Shown here: positions 52,447 through 61,868 of the stretch, one piece after another
How the letters are laid out: every line of letters starts with the position of its first letter
How positions within the stretch are numbered: position 1 is the stretch's first letter
Origin: Chryseobacterium lactis
Lineage (GTDB): Bacteria > Bacteroidota > Bacteroidia > Flavobacteriales > Weeksellaceae
Assembly (NCBI RefSeq): GCF_003815875.1
Contig: NZ_CP033924.1
Location: 5,332,001 to 5,396,000, forward strand
Length of the DNA: 64,000 bases
Direction of reading: 5' to 3'
Program-made: the position numbers and the translations under genes
Notes under the pieces: model-generated
Databases searched by the model: none
What the model was told of the DNA's origin: nothing
Seen by the model: the letters and a program-made list of their open reading frames with translations, nothing else

Positions 52447-53649
52447 ATGAAAGAGGTATTAAAAAACTACTCCGGAATTCTATTTTTACTGTTGGGAATA
52501 ACTGTTGGAAGTATTATAGGAATCGTAGCACCCAATTTTGTAGAATATATTAAACCCATAGGAGATATTTTCCTTAATCTTCTTTTTGTAAGTGTAGTGC
52601 CTCTGGTATTTTTTGCCGTATCCAATTCTATTGCGTCTCTGGAGCACCAATCTAAATTTGGGAAGATCATTCTCATTATGACTCTTACCTTTTTATTTTT
52701 TATTCTTACGGCTGCAATCTTTACGATCTGTGCAGTCTACCTTTTCCCTGTTTCAGGAGTATCGGGAAGTTCTGAGATTATTGCTGAGACGGCTACTGAA
52801 GACACCTGGGGAAATAGAATTGTAAGCTTTTTTACGGTTGGAGAATTTACCGAACTTTTTTCACGGAGAAATATGCTGGCTCTTTTGGTATTTGCTTTTA
52901 TGACAGGATTTGCAGCCAGAAAAACCGGAGAAAAAGGTGAACCGTTCAGGGTTTTTATTGCTTCGGGATATGAAGTTATGAAGGAGTTGCTTTTATTGGT
53001 TATGAAACTGGCTCCGATTGGGCTGGGTGCGTATTTCGCTTTTCAGGTAGCCACTTTGGGGCCACAACTTTTCGGATTTTATGCTAAACCATTAGGATTA
53101 TATTATATTACCGGAATCATTTATTTTCTGGTCTTCTTTTCCATCTATGCGTTTATGGCCAATGGTCAGAATGGGGTTAAAAGTTTCTGGACTAATGCGA
53201 TCTACCCTACTCTTACGGCTGTAAGTACGTGCAGCAGCTTTGCCACCATGCCTGCTAATCTACAGGCTGCATCTAAAATTGGTATTCCTAATTCGGTGGC
53301 GAATCTGGTGATTCCGATTGGCACAACGCTGCATAAAAACGGATCTTCCATGTCTTCTATTATCAAGATCTATGTGGCTTTTCTTATTATTGGAAAAGAC
53401 TTTTTTGATCCTGCAAACTTACTTTTAGCATTAGGAATTACTGTTTTTGTAAGTATTGTAGCGGGTGGAATTCCCAATGGCGGATATATTGGTGAAATGC
53501 TGATGATTTCTGTTTACAAATTACCACAGGAAGCCATTCCGGCAGTAATGATCATTGGAACTTTGGTAGATCCTCTGGCCACTGTTTTAAACTCCGTAGG
53601 AGATATTGTCGCTGCTATGTTTGTCAATCGTTTTGTAAAAGTCACCTGA
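52447..53649 (+). CDS. Dicarboxylate/amino acid:cation symporter
   Basis: The 400-aa protein from ATG 52,447 has the DAACS fold: eight membrane helices, a serine-rich hairpin TLTAVSTCSSFATMPANLQ and a helical end with NSVGDIVAAMFVNR that binds the substrate and sodium. It imports glutamate, aspartate or C4-dicarboxylates. An upstream ATG at 52,399 is possible but adds an unusual basic leader. Confidence 0.88.
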   Translation: MKEVLKNYSGILFLLLGITVGSIIGIVAPNFVEYIKPIGDIFLNLLFVSVVPLVFFAVSNSIASLEHQSKFGKIILIMTLTFLFFILTAAIFTICAVYLFPVSGVSGSSEIIAETATEDTWGNRIVSFFTVGEFTELFSRRNMLALLVFAFMTGFAARKTGEKGEPFRVFIASGYEVMKELLLLVMKLAPIGLGAYFAFQVATLGPQLFGFYAKPLGLYYITGIIYFLVFFSIYAFMANGQNGVKSFWTNAIYPTLTAVSTCSSFATMPANLQAASKIGIPNSVANLVIPIGTTLHKNGSSMSSIIKIYVAFLIIGKDFFDPANLLLALGITVFVSIVAGGIPNGGYIGEMLMISVYKLPQEAIPAVMIIGTLVDPLATVLNSVGDIVAAMFVNRFVKVT

Positions 53650-53687
53650 TTTAAAATAAATTTTTGATATTTTAAAATAAGGAATAT

Positions 53688-54071
53688 TTATTCACTGCGC
53701 TTCACGGGCTCCAGATTTTCATATTCTTCCGGAGAAAAAAGTCTGTAATGTACTTTAAATGTTTTTCCTAAAGGAGTTTCTAATGAAAAACCACCGGGAC
53801 CAAATCCATCGGTTACATCAAGTGTAAAATGGGAGTATTGCCAGTACTCAAACAAATCGCGGTCTATCCAGAATTCATATCCGTTGATGGTTCCAATCAT
53901 TGCATCATTCATTCTGGGAAAGAATCCTCCTTTTTCGAAACATTGCGGTTGTGTACCTTCACAACATCCTCCTGCCTGATAGAACATCAGGGGACCGTAT
54001 TGATTTTCAAGCTGACGGATGACGTTAAGTGCTTTTTCCGTTGCGGCGAGTCTTGATATTTTTGTTTCCAT
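53688..54071 (-). CDS. DUF779 protein
   Basis: The 127-aa protein has YQAGGCCEGTQPQCFEKGGFFP, a cysteine-rich part that may bind metal, and the FGPGGFSLETPLGKTF core of DUF779. It is almost always encoded next to aldehyde dehydrogenase genes of this type, as it is here, and so a helper role is inferred. It lies 324 bp after the aldehyde dehydrogenase gene, separated by a structured GC-rich repeat. Confidence 0.82.
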   Translation of the reverse strand: METKISRLAATEKALNVIRQLENQYGPLMFYQAGGCCEGTQPQCFEKGGFFPRMNDAMIGTINGYEFWIDRDLFEYWQYSHFTLDVTDGFGPGGFSLETPLGKTFKVHYRLFSPEEYENLEPVKRSE

Positions 54072-54259
54072 TTTTTATTTTTTGATTGAATAATCTTCTG
54101 ATACTACTTTTTTATGAAAAAGTCCGGCAAACTTATATTTGCCGAACCTGATCACTCATCACGTTCAATTTGAGCAGTAGATTACATTCAAATATGATTC
54201 TTTTATTCATCTACACCATTTACCATTTTAGTAAATTCTGAGAAGATCTTTATCTTTTG

Positions 54260-54388
54260 CGTGAGGGATAGTAAGGGCGGCGAGGAACGAGCCGGTGCGC
54301 AATGCAATGGAGCACCGAAACGAAGTGCAGCCCTGAATAGCCCGACCGTTTGCCCCGGGAAAAGCCAGGGCAATCGGGCACGTCCTAA
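54260..54388. repeat. GC-rich structured repeat or RNA element
   Basis: This ~130-nt segment is far richer in GC than its surroundings. It can fold as two arms: AGGGC...GCCCT enclosing GGTGC...GCACC (around 54,275-54,333), and GCCCGA...TCGGGC enclosing TTGCCC...GGGCAA (54,339-54,379). I recall similar elements dispersed in Chryseobacterium genomes. It lies between DUF779 and aldehyde dehydrogenase genes and encodes no protein. The rest of the 324-bp gap (54,072-54,259) is AT-rich with no gene. Confidence 0.6.
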
Positions 54389-54395
54389 ATTAATA

Positions 54396-55925
54396 TTAAA
54401 AGAAGCCTAACTTATTTTTGTTATAGGAAATCAACATATTCTTGGTCTGACGGTAATGGTCGAGCATCATCTTGTGATTTTCTCTTCCTATCCCAGATTG
54501 CTTGTACCCACCAAAAGGGGCTCCTGCAGGATAAGAATGGTATTGGTTCACCCAAACTCTTCCCGCTTCAATCTGACGTGGAACATTGTACAGCTGATGG
54601 GCATCTCTGGTCCATACTCCCGCACCCAATCCATAGATTGTGTCGTTGGCAATTTTTATAGCTTCTTCTTCGTCTTTAAAGGTTGTAAATGCCAGTACGG
54701 GGCCAAAAATCTCTTCCTGGAAAATTCTCATTCTGTTGTTTCCTTTGAAAATGGTAGGCTGAATATAGAATCCGTCTTCCAGCTCTTCTCCAAGATTGTT
54801 GATATCACCTCCAACCAGTACTTCCGCTCCTTCTTCTTTTCCTAACTGGATGTAGGAAAGTATTTTATCTTTTTGAATCTGTGAAGCCTGCGCCCCCATC
54901 ATCACTGTTTTGTCTAACGGATTTCCTACTTTAATCGCTTTTACCCTTTCAATAACTTTATCGATAAAGGCATCAGCAATACCTTCCTGAACCAGTAATC
55001 TTGACGGACATGTACAGATCTCTCCCTGATTAAGGGCAAATAAAACAGCTCCTTCAATTGCTTTATCCAAGAACTCATCATCTTCATCCATTACAGAATT
55101 GAAGAAAACATTGGGAGATTTCCCTCCCAATTCTAAGGTAACAGGAATGATATTTTCTGTTGCATACTGCATTACCAGGCGGCCTGTTGCTGTAGAACCG
55201 GTAAATGCTGCTTTTGATACTTTAGGATTGGTCACTAAGGCTCTTCCCAGTTCTGCTCCGAAACCATTGACGATATTGACAACGCCTGCCGGTAAAAGGT
55301 CTCCTATTAATTCCATTAAAACCATAATGGAAACGGGAGTACTTTCTGCGGGCTTTAATACCACACAGTTTCCTGCCGCCAATGCCGGAGCCAGCTTCCA
55401 TACTGCCATTAATATTGGAAAATTCCATGGAATGATCTGTGCAATGACTCCTAGAGGTTCGTGTACAATCAGGGAAACGGTATCTTTATCCAATTCGTTA
55501 TGGGATCCTTCTTCAGCCCGGATTACAGAGGCAAAATACCTGAAATGATCAATAGCCAGAGGCATATCTGCCGCTAATGTCTCTCTCACGGCTTTACCGT
55601 TATCGATGGTCTCTACGGTAGCAAGGTATTCTAGATTTTGCTCAATCCGGTCTGCTATTTTATTGAGGATAATGCTTCTTTCTGTTGATGAGGTATTTTT
55701 CCAGGTCTGAAATGCCTTATCCGCTGCATTGACAGCCAATTCCAAATCTTCTTTGGATGAATGAGCCACCTTGGTAAAATTCTTGCCGTCTACTGGAGAA
55801 ACTACATCAAAATATTGTCCTTTAACGGGTGGAGTAAATTTCCCGTCAATATAGTTATCGTATTTACTTTTGAACTCAGGACGTTGTAAAAGCGTCGCTG
55901 ATCTTGGTTCTGTAAGAGTGCTCAT
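54396..55925 (-). CDS. NAD(P)-dependent aldehyde dehydrogenase (AldB/ExaC type)
   Basis: The 509-aa protein contains PWNFP (Rossmann/substrate), FTGSTATGR (NAD binding), Glu265 in LELGGKSPN as general base, and Cys304 in NQGEICTC as nucleophile. This length and the CTCPSR pattern fit the AldB/acetaldehyde dehydrogenase group, which oxidises aldehydes to acids. Neighbours are a DUF779 partner and a divergent AraC regulator 180 bp upstream. Confidence 0.93.
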   Translation of the reverse strand: MSTLTEPRSATLLQRPEFKSKYDNYIDGKFTPPVKGQYFDVVSPVDGKNFTKVAHSSKEDLELAVNAADKAFQTWKNTSSTERSIILNKIADRIEQNLEYLATVETIDNGKAVRETLAADMPLAIDHFRYFASVIRAEEGSHNELDKDTVSLIVHEPLGVIAQIIPWNFPILMAVWKLAPALAAGNCVVLKPAESTPVSIMVLMELIGDLLPAGVVNIVNGFGAELGRALVTNPKVSKAAFTGSTATGRLVMQYATENIIPVTLELGGKSPNVFFNSVMDEDDEFLDKAIEGAVLFALNQGEICTCPSRLLVQEGIADAFIDKVIERVKAIKVGNPLDKTVMMGAQASQIQKDKILSYIQLGKEEGAEVLVGGDINNLGEELEDGFYIQPTIFKGNNRMRIFQEEIFGPVLAFTTFKDEEEAIKIANDTIYGLGAGVWTRDAHQLYNVPRQIEAGRVWVNQYHSYPAGAPFGGYKQSGIGRENHKMMLDHYRQTKNMLISYNKNKLGFF

Positions 55926-56104
55926 ATTCGTATTATTTTATTTTTCGCTACTGCCAAATTACATTTCCAGGGCAAAAACCTATAGCACAATCGTATAAAA
56001 AAAGTGGAAAATAGTACAGGGTTTCAATTTTATTATTTTATTAACAGCAACGTTGGGTCAAATTTTCTATATTTGAGTAACCCGCTTTCACAAAATATTT
56101 AGAA

Positions 56105-57031
56105 ATGAATAACAATAGTAAGATTTTATTAAATACTCCTGAATTACGCAATGAAAATCAGCTATTGAGCCTTGTTGAAAATCAAACAAAATTCAATCTG
56201 AACAATTGTGAATTCAGCATTTATGAAACGCATAAGGCCGCTTATGATGTAAGGCTTCATTTTGACAATATTGCATTTACAGCGATGTTGAGAGGTAAGA
56301 AACATATGAAGCTGGATAATAAAACCAATTATTTTGATTATTTCCCGGGAGAAAGTATTCTGGTTGCTCCTGGCGAAACGATGGTTATTGATTTTCCGGA
56401 ATCTGATGAGACTCCTACTCAATGTATTTCTTTAAGTCTGAATCCGGATTTTATAGAGGATTCTCTTAATTATTTAAATTATCATCTTCCCAAAGTGGAT
56501 GAAGCTTCGGAATGGAATGTTCAGCTGGATGAATATTTTCTTTTTAATAATAAAGCTCTGGCATCTGCTACCAATAATATTATGAGAATTGCAATGGATG
56601 ATAATTCTCAAAAGGATATTATGGCTGATTTCGCTTTAAAAGAGCTCCTGATCAGATTGATGCAAACGCAGGCAAGAAGCATGGTAGAGAAAAATATGGT
56701 AAAAAATAAATCAAGGATAGGATTTGCCGTGGATTATATCAAGAGAAATCTGCATCAGAAATTATCTATTGACAGCATTGCCAAGCTGGCTTATGTAAGC
56801 AAATCAAACTTTTTTAAAATGTTCAGGGATGAGTTGGGAACTTCTCCCAATGATTTTATTTTGCAGGAAAGAATCAGTAAGGCGAAGGAATTATTAGCCG
56901 GGCAAAACAGCATTAAGGAAACAGCTTATCAGACAGGATTTTCGGATACTAATTATTTTACAAGGGTATTTAAGCAGCTGGAAGGAATCACGCCGAAGAG
57001 TTACCAGAACGGGATGATTGTACGGGAGTAA
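56105..57031 (+). CDS. AraC-family regulator, likely controls aldehyde dehydrogenase
   Basis: The 308-aa protein has an N-terminal cupin-like effector domain (residues ~1-180; LNNCEFSIYETHKAAYDVRLHFDN, PGESILVAPGETMVIDFPE) and two C-terminal helix-turn-helix units (LSIDSIAKLAYVSKSNFFKMFRDELG; IKETAYQTGFSDTNYFTRVFKQ). It is divergent from the aldehyde dehydrogenase gene and so is its probable activator. Confidence 0.88.
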   Translation: MNNNSKILLNTPELRNENQLLSLVENQTKFNLNNCEFSIYETHKAAYDVRLHFDNIAFTAMLRGKKHMKLDNKTNYFDYFPGESILVAPGETMVIDFPESDETPTQCISLSLNPDFIEDSLNYLNYHLPKVDEASEWNVQLDEYFLFNNKALASATNNIMRIAMDDNSQKDIMADFALKELLIRLMQTQARSMVEKNMVKNKSRIGFAVDYIKRNLHQKLSIDSIAKLAYVSKSNFFKMFRDELGTSPNDFILQERISKAKELLAGQNSIKETAYQTGFSDTNYFTRVFKQLEGITPKSYQNGMIVRE

Positions 57032-57112
57032 AATTGAATAGATTCGGGATACGTGGTTCGTATTCTCCTTTACTGCTCAATTTAATTTTCCTTATCAAAT
57101 TCAAATAAAAAA

Positions 57113-57134
57113 GAGCCCCATGAAAATGGGGCTC
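57113..57134. terminator. Terminator between AraC regulator and susD-like genes
   Basis: GAGCCCCAT-GAAA-ATGGGGCTC is a perfect 9-bp stem preceded by an A-run, serving the leftward susCD operon and possibly the rightward regulator gene. Confidence 0.85.
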
Positions 57135-57159
57135 ATATTATGTAAACAATTGTTGATTA

Positions 57160-58626
57160 TTAATAATCGTCGTTTTGCTTAATGTTTGGATTCGCCTGAA
57201 TCGCCGTGATAGGAATCGGCCATTGCCATTTAGAACTTCCTGCAGCAAGAGTTTGCTTAACTGCCGGTGAACCTGTACCGTCAAAAAGGTCTCCTTTTCC
57301 TGATCTCTGAACAGAAAGGTTTAATCTTTTTAATGTATACCATCTGTCATTTTCAAATGCAAGTTCCAGTCTTCTTTCTTTTAAGATCGCATCTAAAATA
57401 GCTTGACCCGCTTCTGTTCCAGGAGTAAATGAAGAATATCTTTCTTTTCTTAATTTATCCAGTAAAGTAAGAGCCTGAGCAGGGTTACCCGTTTTATAAT
57501 ATGCTTCAGCAACGTTTAACAATACCTCAGCTGATCTTAAATATTTAATAGGCACAACATTAGAAGGGCCACCATTACCAGCATATTTTGTTACGTGATT
57601 ATATTTTTCTTTACTATATACCCCAGTAGTAAAATAAGCTGATTTTCTGATATCATTTGCTGTATAAGCTGTATATAAATCATAATCTACAACAAATTCA
57701 GATCTTAGACTAGGAACAGACTGGTTGTACGCTGCTCCTACAGTATTGTTAGACTCAGCCGGAGCATTTGATAATTGGAATAAAACACCATCCGTAATTC
57801 TGGACAATCCTTCATTTTCCTTCCATATTCTGGTAAAGTTATCTATTGTTGTAATACTAGGTGATAATCCTAATGCCAATTCTCCATATTTGATGGTATT
57901 AGCAAAGTCTCCTTTGTAAAGATTCACTCTTGATAATAATCCATAGATAGCACTTTTACTCAATCTTCCTTTGTCAGCATCATTTTGTGTAATATTATCT
58001 GCAGCAAATAAAAGATCTGCAATAATTTTATCATACACTTGATCAACAGTTAAGTTTCTGGATGCTGTATTACTTAAAGGAGAATATTTTTCTGAATAAT
58101 AAATTCCAATTGCATTTTTAGCTCCTGCAGATTGCGTTGGGATTTGAGAATAAGCTCTTACAATATCAAAATGAGCAATGGCCCTAAGCCCTCTTGCTTC
58201 AGCTTCTATATTTGTTTTTTTTGTACCTGATAACACTCCGTTATTGATATATGACAATACAAAGTTTGCTCTACTGATAGCTAAATAAGCAGCACTGTAT
58301 AATCCTGTTGTTTGTGAGTTATCTGAAGAAAATTCGAAGTTTGATGCTGCAAAATTGGTATTTCTTCCTGAAGCTGTACGAACTAAATTATCGGTAGTAA
58401 GATCTCCCATAATAAGTTGGCTACCTGTATCTCCGTTATAATATCCACTTCCTTTAAATGCTGTATAAGCACCATCCAAAGCCTGTCTGAATGATTCAGC
58501 TCTGGTCATCGACTGATCCTGATCCTCGTTAATTGATGAGATTTGATCTAAATTTCTGTCACAAGAAGTCAACGAAACAAATGTCGTTAACGCAACTAAA
58601 CTTATTTTTATTATGTTCTTTTTCAT
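57160..58626 (-). CDS. SusD/RagB-like outer-membrane lipoprotein
   Basis: The 488-aa protein has a lipoprotein signal ending LTSC and a RagB-type fold, with EARGLRAIAHFDIVRAYSQIP in the core and LKERRLELAFENDRWYTLKRLN near the C-terminus. It pairs with the susC-like gene 14 bp upstream; the substrate cannot be read from sequence. Confidence 0.92.
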   Translation of the reverse strand: MKKNIIKISLVALTTFVSLTSCDRNLDQISSINEDQDQSMTRAESFRQALDGAYTAFKGSGYYNGDTGSQLIMGDLTTDNLVRTASGRNTNFAASNFEFSSDNSQTTGLYSAAYLAISRANFVLSYINNGVLSGTKKTNIEAEARGLRAIAHFDIVRAYSQIPTQSAGAKNAIGIYYSEKYSPLSNTASRNLTVDQVYDKIIADLLFAADNITQNDADKGRLSKSAIYGLLSRVNLYKGDFANTIKYGELALGLSPSITTIDNFTRIWKENEGLSRITDGVLFQLSNAPAESNNTVGAAYNQSVPSLRSEFVVDYDLYTAYTANDIRKSAYFTTGVYSKEKYNHVTKYAGNGGPSNVVPIKYLRSAEVLLNVAEAYYKTGNPAQALTLLDKLRKERYSSFTPGTEAGQAILDAILKERRLELAFENDRWYTLKRLNLSVQRSGKGDLFDGTGSPAVKQTLAAGSSKWQWPIPITAIQANPNIKQNDDY

Positions 58627-58640
58627 AAAGCTATTCAGTA

Positions 58641-61436
58641 TTAAAATTCTAATTGTAATCCCATCAGGATTGTTCTTACAGCAGGGTAAGTATAAAGATT
58701 GTATGATCCCGGAACGAATAATGCTGTAGAGTCAGCAGATCCTACTGAAACCTCAGGTTCTCCGTGGAATTTAGTTACCGTGAATAAATTCTGTCCTTGT
58801 ACATATACTCTAAGTTTGTTGATAGGTGAATCTTCTCCAAGAAATGCTTTATCAAAAGAGTATCCTAGTGTAAGTGATCTCAATCTTAAATAATCTGATT
58901 TTTCAATCCATTGATCGGAATCACGCATACCATTACTATCTACTTTCTGGAATACGTTAGTATCACCAGGTTTTTGCCAAACATTAGCTGCCTGCTGCGC
59001 CATATTTCTACCCGCAACAGCCAAAGTTGGATTAACAGCAGCGTAGTACATATTGTTATAGGTATAACTACCCATCTTAAATGCAAAATCTGCACTAAAA
59101 TCAAGTCCTTTATACTGAACTGTCGTTCCGAATCCACCGAAGCTTTTTGGGAAAGGTGATTTGTCAGTAAGAGGAACTGCATTGGATGCGCTGTAAACAT
59201 TAGTAATATTTCCAGCTTTATCATAATATAAAGCATCACCGTTATTCGGATCTACTCCTGCAAATCTCACATTGTAGAATGAATATGGAGATTCACCTAC
59301 TTTAAGATAAGTATCTCCTAAGTTTCTTTCCGTTTGTCCATCTGCAAGCTTATCAAGAATTGACTTTTGGAAAGAGATGTTTGCATGTAAATTCCAATTG
59401 AAGTCTCTTTTCTTGATAACATCAACGCTAAGTTCTACCTCTAGACCTTTCTGAGACATATCTCCAGCATTGATATATTGATAATATCCACCTTCTTGTT
59501 TATCTAGAGGAACAAGTTGCACGAAATCTTTTCTCTTATTCTTGTATACCTCAACAGATCCACGAACTCTTCTGTTCCACATTGTGAAATCAACTCCTAC
59601 GTTGGTAATCGCATTCGACTCCCATTTAAGATTTGTGTTACCTATAATATAACTGCTTTGAGCGTATGTTCCAGGATATAAAGTTCCGTTAGAACCATAT
59701 AGACCATAGCTTACATTACTTACGTTGTAATAATCAGGTAATGTTCCATCGTTACCTGTTGTACCATATGACCCTCTAAGCTTTAAATCATTAATAAATC
59801 CTCCTTTCATGAAGTCTTCCTTAGCAATATTCCATGCAGCACTTGCGGACCAGAATACCCCACTTTGGTTATTCATCCCAAATCTTGATGAAGCATCTCT
59901 TCTTAAAGATCCTGTTACTAAATATTTACCTGCATAGTCATAGTTTAATAAACCTGCTAAACTGAATAAAGTATTTCTGGTCTTAATTCCGGTAAATGTA
60001 TTTCTGTCTGAAGGCGTAGTAATTGAAGGAACACTGATTACAGGAGATTTCAACCCATAAGCTCCTCCATTCATTGTTTCATTGAAATTATCGTTATATT
60101 CGATAAATCCTAAGAAATCAAAGTTGTGGCTTCCGAATGACTTTTTATAGTTGATAGAGTTATTCCAGGTATAGTTAAATCCATAGAACGAATTTTTGTT
60201 TAATGAACCTGTAGGAATGGTATTAACTGTTAAGTCCAAGTTTGAACCTTTCTTCAACCATTGAGTTCCCATGAACCAGTCGTAAAGACCATTGAAATTG
60301 GTTTTAAACTTCAGACCATCAATGATTTTATATTCAGCAAATAAAGTTACAGGAATTCTCAATCTCTGATCATCCAATCTATAAGTACTAATCTGCTCTA
60401 CTACGTTAGAACCTGCTCTCATAGTCTGATTATAACTTCCATCCGGGTTATAGATCGGCTCATATGGCGCATATTTGTACATGGCACCGAACGGGTTCTG
60501 AGTATTGTTTCTGTCTCTGAAATTTTGTGTAACCTGGTACTGAACTCCAAGGTTGATTCCTACATTAAGTTTTTCACTTAATCTGTTTGTAAATCCGAAG
60601 TTACCTGTATATCTTTTCAAACCATCAATGTCTCTGATAATACCGTTATCAGAATCATATCCTAATGAGTAATAAAAAGTACTTTCTTTGGAACCTCCTT
60701 GTGCACTAAACAAATAAGACTGGATGCTTGAAGGTTTTAGCAGGTCTTTTTGCCAATTGTGATCAAAAGCAGCTAATCTATCCATTTCCTGTTGAGTTCT
60801 TGGCTTAAACCCAAGATATCCCAATTGGTTCTGGAAGCCCATTAACTCTCTTGAGTTCATCATGGTGTAGTTATTGTCTTTCAACCTTTCACTGAAACCA
60901 AATTTAGTTTCAAATGAATAGTGAGTTTTCCCGGCTTTCCCGGCTTTGGTAGTAACTACCACTACCCCATTTGCACCTCTAGCACCATACTGCGCCGTAG
61001 CCGCAGCATCTTTAAGGATTGAAATGGATTCTACGTCTGCAGGGTTAATCGCACTAAACTGTCTTGCAGTCATGTACATCCCGTTTACCACATAAGTAGG
61101 CTCTGAAGAACCACCAACACCAGCAACCCCTCTCACCTGAATGGTAGCAGCAGCACCTGGCTGTCCGGTAGTACTTTGTACAAATACTCCGGAAGCTCTA
61201 CCCTGTAAAGAGTTTCCGATAGAGGTTGTAGGAGAGTTTCTTCTGATTTCGTCTCCTCCAACAACGGCCTGAGCCTGGGTGATTTCATCTGCTTTCTTCT
61301 TCTGATATCCGGTAACAATAACCTCTTCGATTTTGTTTTCCTTCAGAATAGAATCATTCTTAGTTTTTTGCGCAAAGGCAGCTTGTCCTAAAAAGAACAA
61401 AGCTCCAGCACTTAATACATGCAACTTCACATTCAT
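58641..61436 (-). CDS. SusC/RagA TonB-linked transporter without regulatory domain
   Basis: From ATG 61,436 (931 aa) the signal peptide (ALFFLGQAAFAQ) is followed almost directly by the plug (EEVIVTGYQKKK, IQVRGVAGVGG, SISILKDAAATAQYGARGANGVVVV). The carboxypeptidase-D-like domain that most SusC proteins carry is absent. The barrel ends in an aromatic strand (ILMGLQLEF). Absence of the extra domain is seen in a subset of flavobacterial SusC proteins. Confidence 0.9.
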   Translation of the reverse strand: MNVKLHVLSAGALFFLGQAAFAQKTKNDSILKENKIEEVIVTGYQKKKADEITQAQAVVGGDEIRRNSPTTSIGNSLQGRASGVFVQSTTGQPGAAATIQVRGVAGVGGSSEPTYVVNGMYMTARQFSAINPADVESISILKDAAATAQYGARGANGVVVVTTKAGKAGKTHYSFETKFGFSERLKDNNYTMMNSRELMGFQNQLGYLGFKPRTQQEMDRLAAFDHNWQKDLLKPSSIQSYLFSAQGGSKESTFYYSLGYDSDNGIIRDIDGLKRYTGNFGFTNRLSEKLNVGINLGVQYQVTQNFRDRNNTQNPFGAMYKYAPYEPIYNPDGSYNQTMRAGSNVVEQISTYRLDDQRLRIPVTLFAEYKIIDGLKFKTNFNGLYDWFMGTQWLKKGSNLDLTVNTIPTGSLNKNSFYGFNYTWNNSINYKKSFGSHNFDFLGFIEYNDNFNETMNGGAYGLKSPVISVPSITTPSDRNTFTGIKTRNTLFSLAGLLNYDYAGKYLVTGSLRRDASSRFGMNNQSGVFWSASAAWNIAKEDFMKGGFINDLKLRGSYGTTGNDGTLPDYYNVSNVSYGLYGSNGTLYPGTYAQSSYIIGNTNLKWESNAITNVGVDFTMWNRRVRGSVEVYKNKRKDFVQLVPLDKQEGGYYQYINAGDMSQKGLEVELSVDVIKKRDFNWNLHANISFQKSILDKLADGQTERNLGDTYLKVGESPYSFYNVRFAGVDPNNGDALYYDKAGNITNVYSASNAVPLTDKSPFPKSFGGFGTTVQYKGLDFSADFAFKMGSYTYNNMYYAAVNPTLAVAGRNMAQQAANVWQKPGDTNVFQKVDSNGMRDSDQWIEKSDYLRLRSLTLGYSFDKAFLGEDSPINKLRVYVQGQNLFTVTKFHGEPEVSVGSADSTALFVPGSYNLYTYPAVRTILMGLQLEF

Positions 61437-61809
61437 ATTAACAGATTTTAATATATTCAAGGTCACAAATATGTTAATAAAAATTAACAACATCAATTTA
61501 TTAAGCCCTGAAAACAACCTGTCATAAAGGGTACATCCGCACATATTTCACTAAATCAATAGGGAATTATTTTAATTGTATTTGAAATATTAAGGAAAAC
61601 AAAAGCAATCTAAGCTTTAGTATAATTTTAACAAAAATTAAAATAAAAATCAAAATTCATTAATTAACCAAAAACAGAAAAAAATATTAACCAATACCAA
61701 AATTATAAACGAAAAAAATAAAATAAAAACGTTCGTTATTTGGCTCAAAACAGTGAAAAAAGAAGGCAAAATTTGCATTATTTATTAAAAAAAGAACCTA
61801 TAAAAAAGC
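61437..61809. other. AT-rich upstream region of a susC-like gene
   Basis: No gene is seen in about 370 bases. The region is extremely AT-rich with long A runs on the + strand (61,560-61,750). It must hold the promoter for the leftward susCD operon; no single element stands out with correct spacing. Confidence 0.4.
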
Positions 61810-61839
61810 AGAAAGGCCATCTTTTCAGACGGCCTTTCT
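61810..61839 (-). terminator. Terminator of the last susCD pair
   Basis: AGAAAGGCC (61,810-61,818) pairs with GGCCTTTCT (61,831-61,839); the A-run at 61,802-61,807 becomes a T-run on the minus strand. It lies 30 bp after the stop of the susD-like gene at 61,869. Confidence 0.85.
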
Positions 61840-61868
61840 TATGTAAATTAAAAATTTGTTAATTATGT

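Noticed and set aside
54456..55548. Long frames antisense to the aldehyde dehydrogenase gene
   Set aside because: They are shadows of a highly conserved enzyme gene on the other strand.
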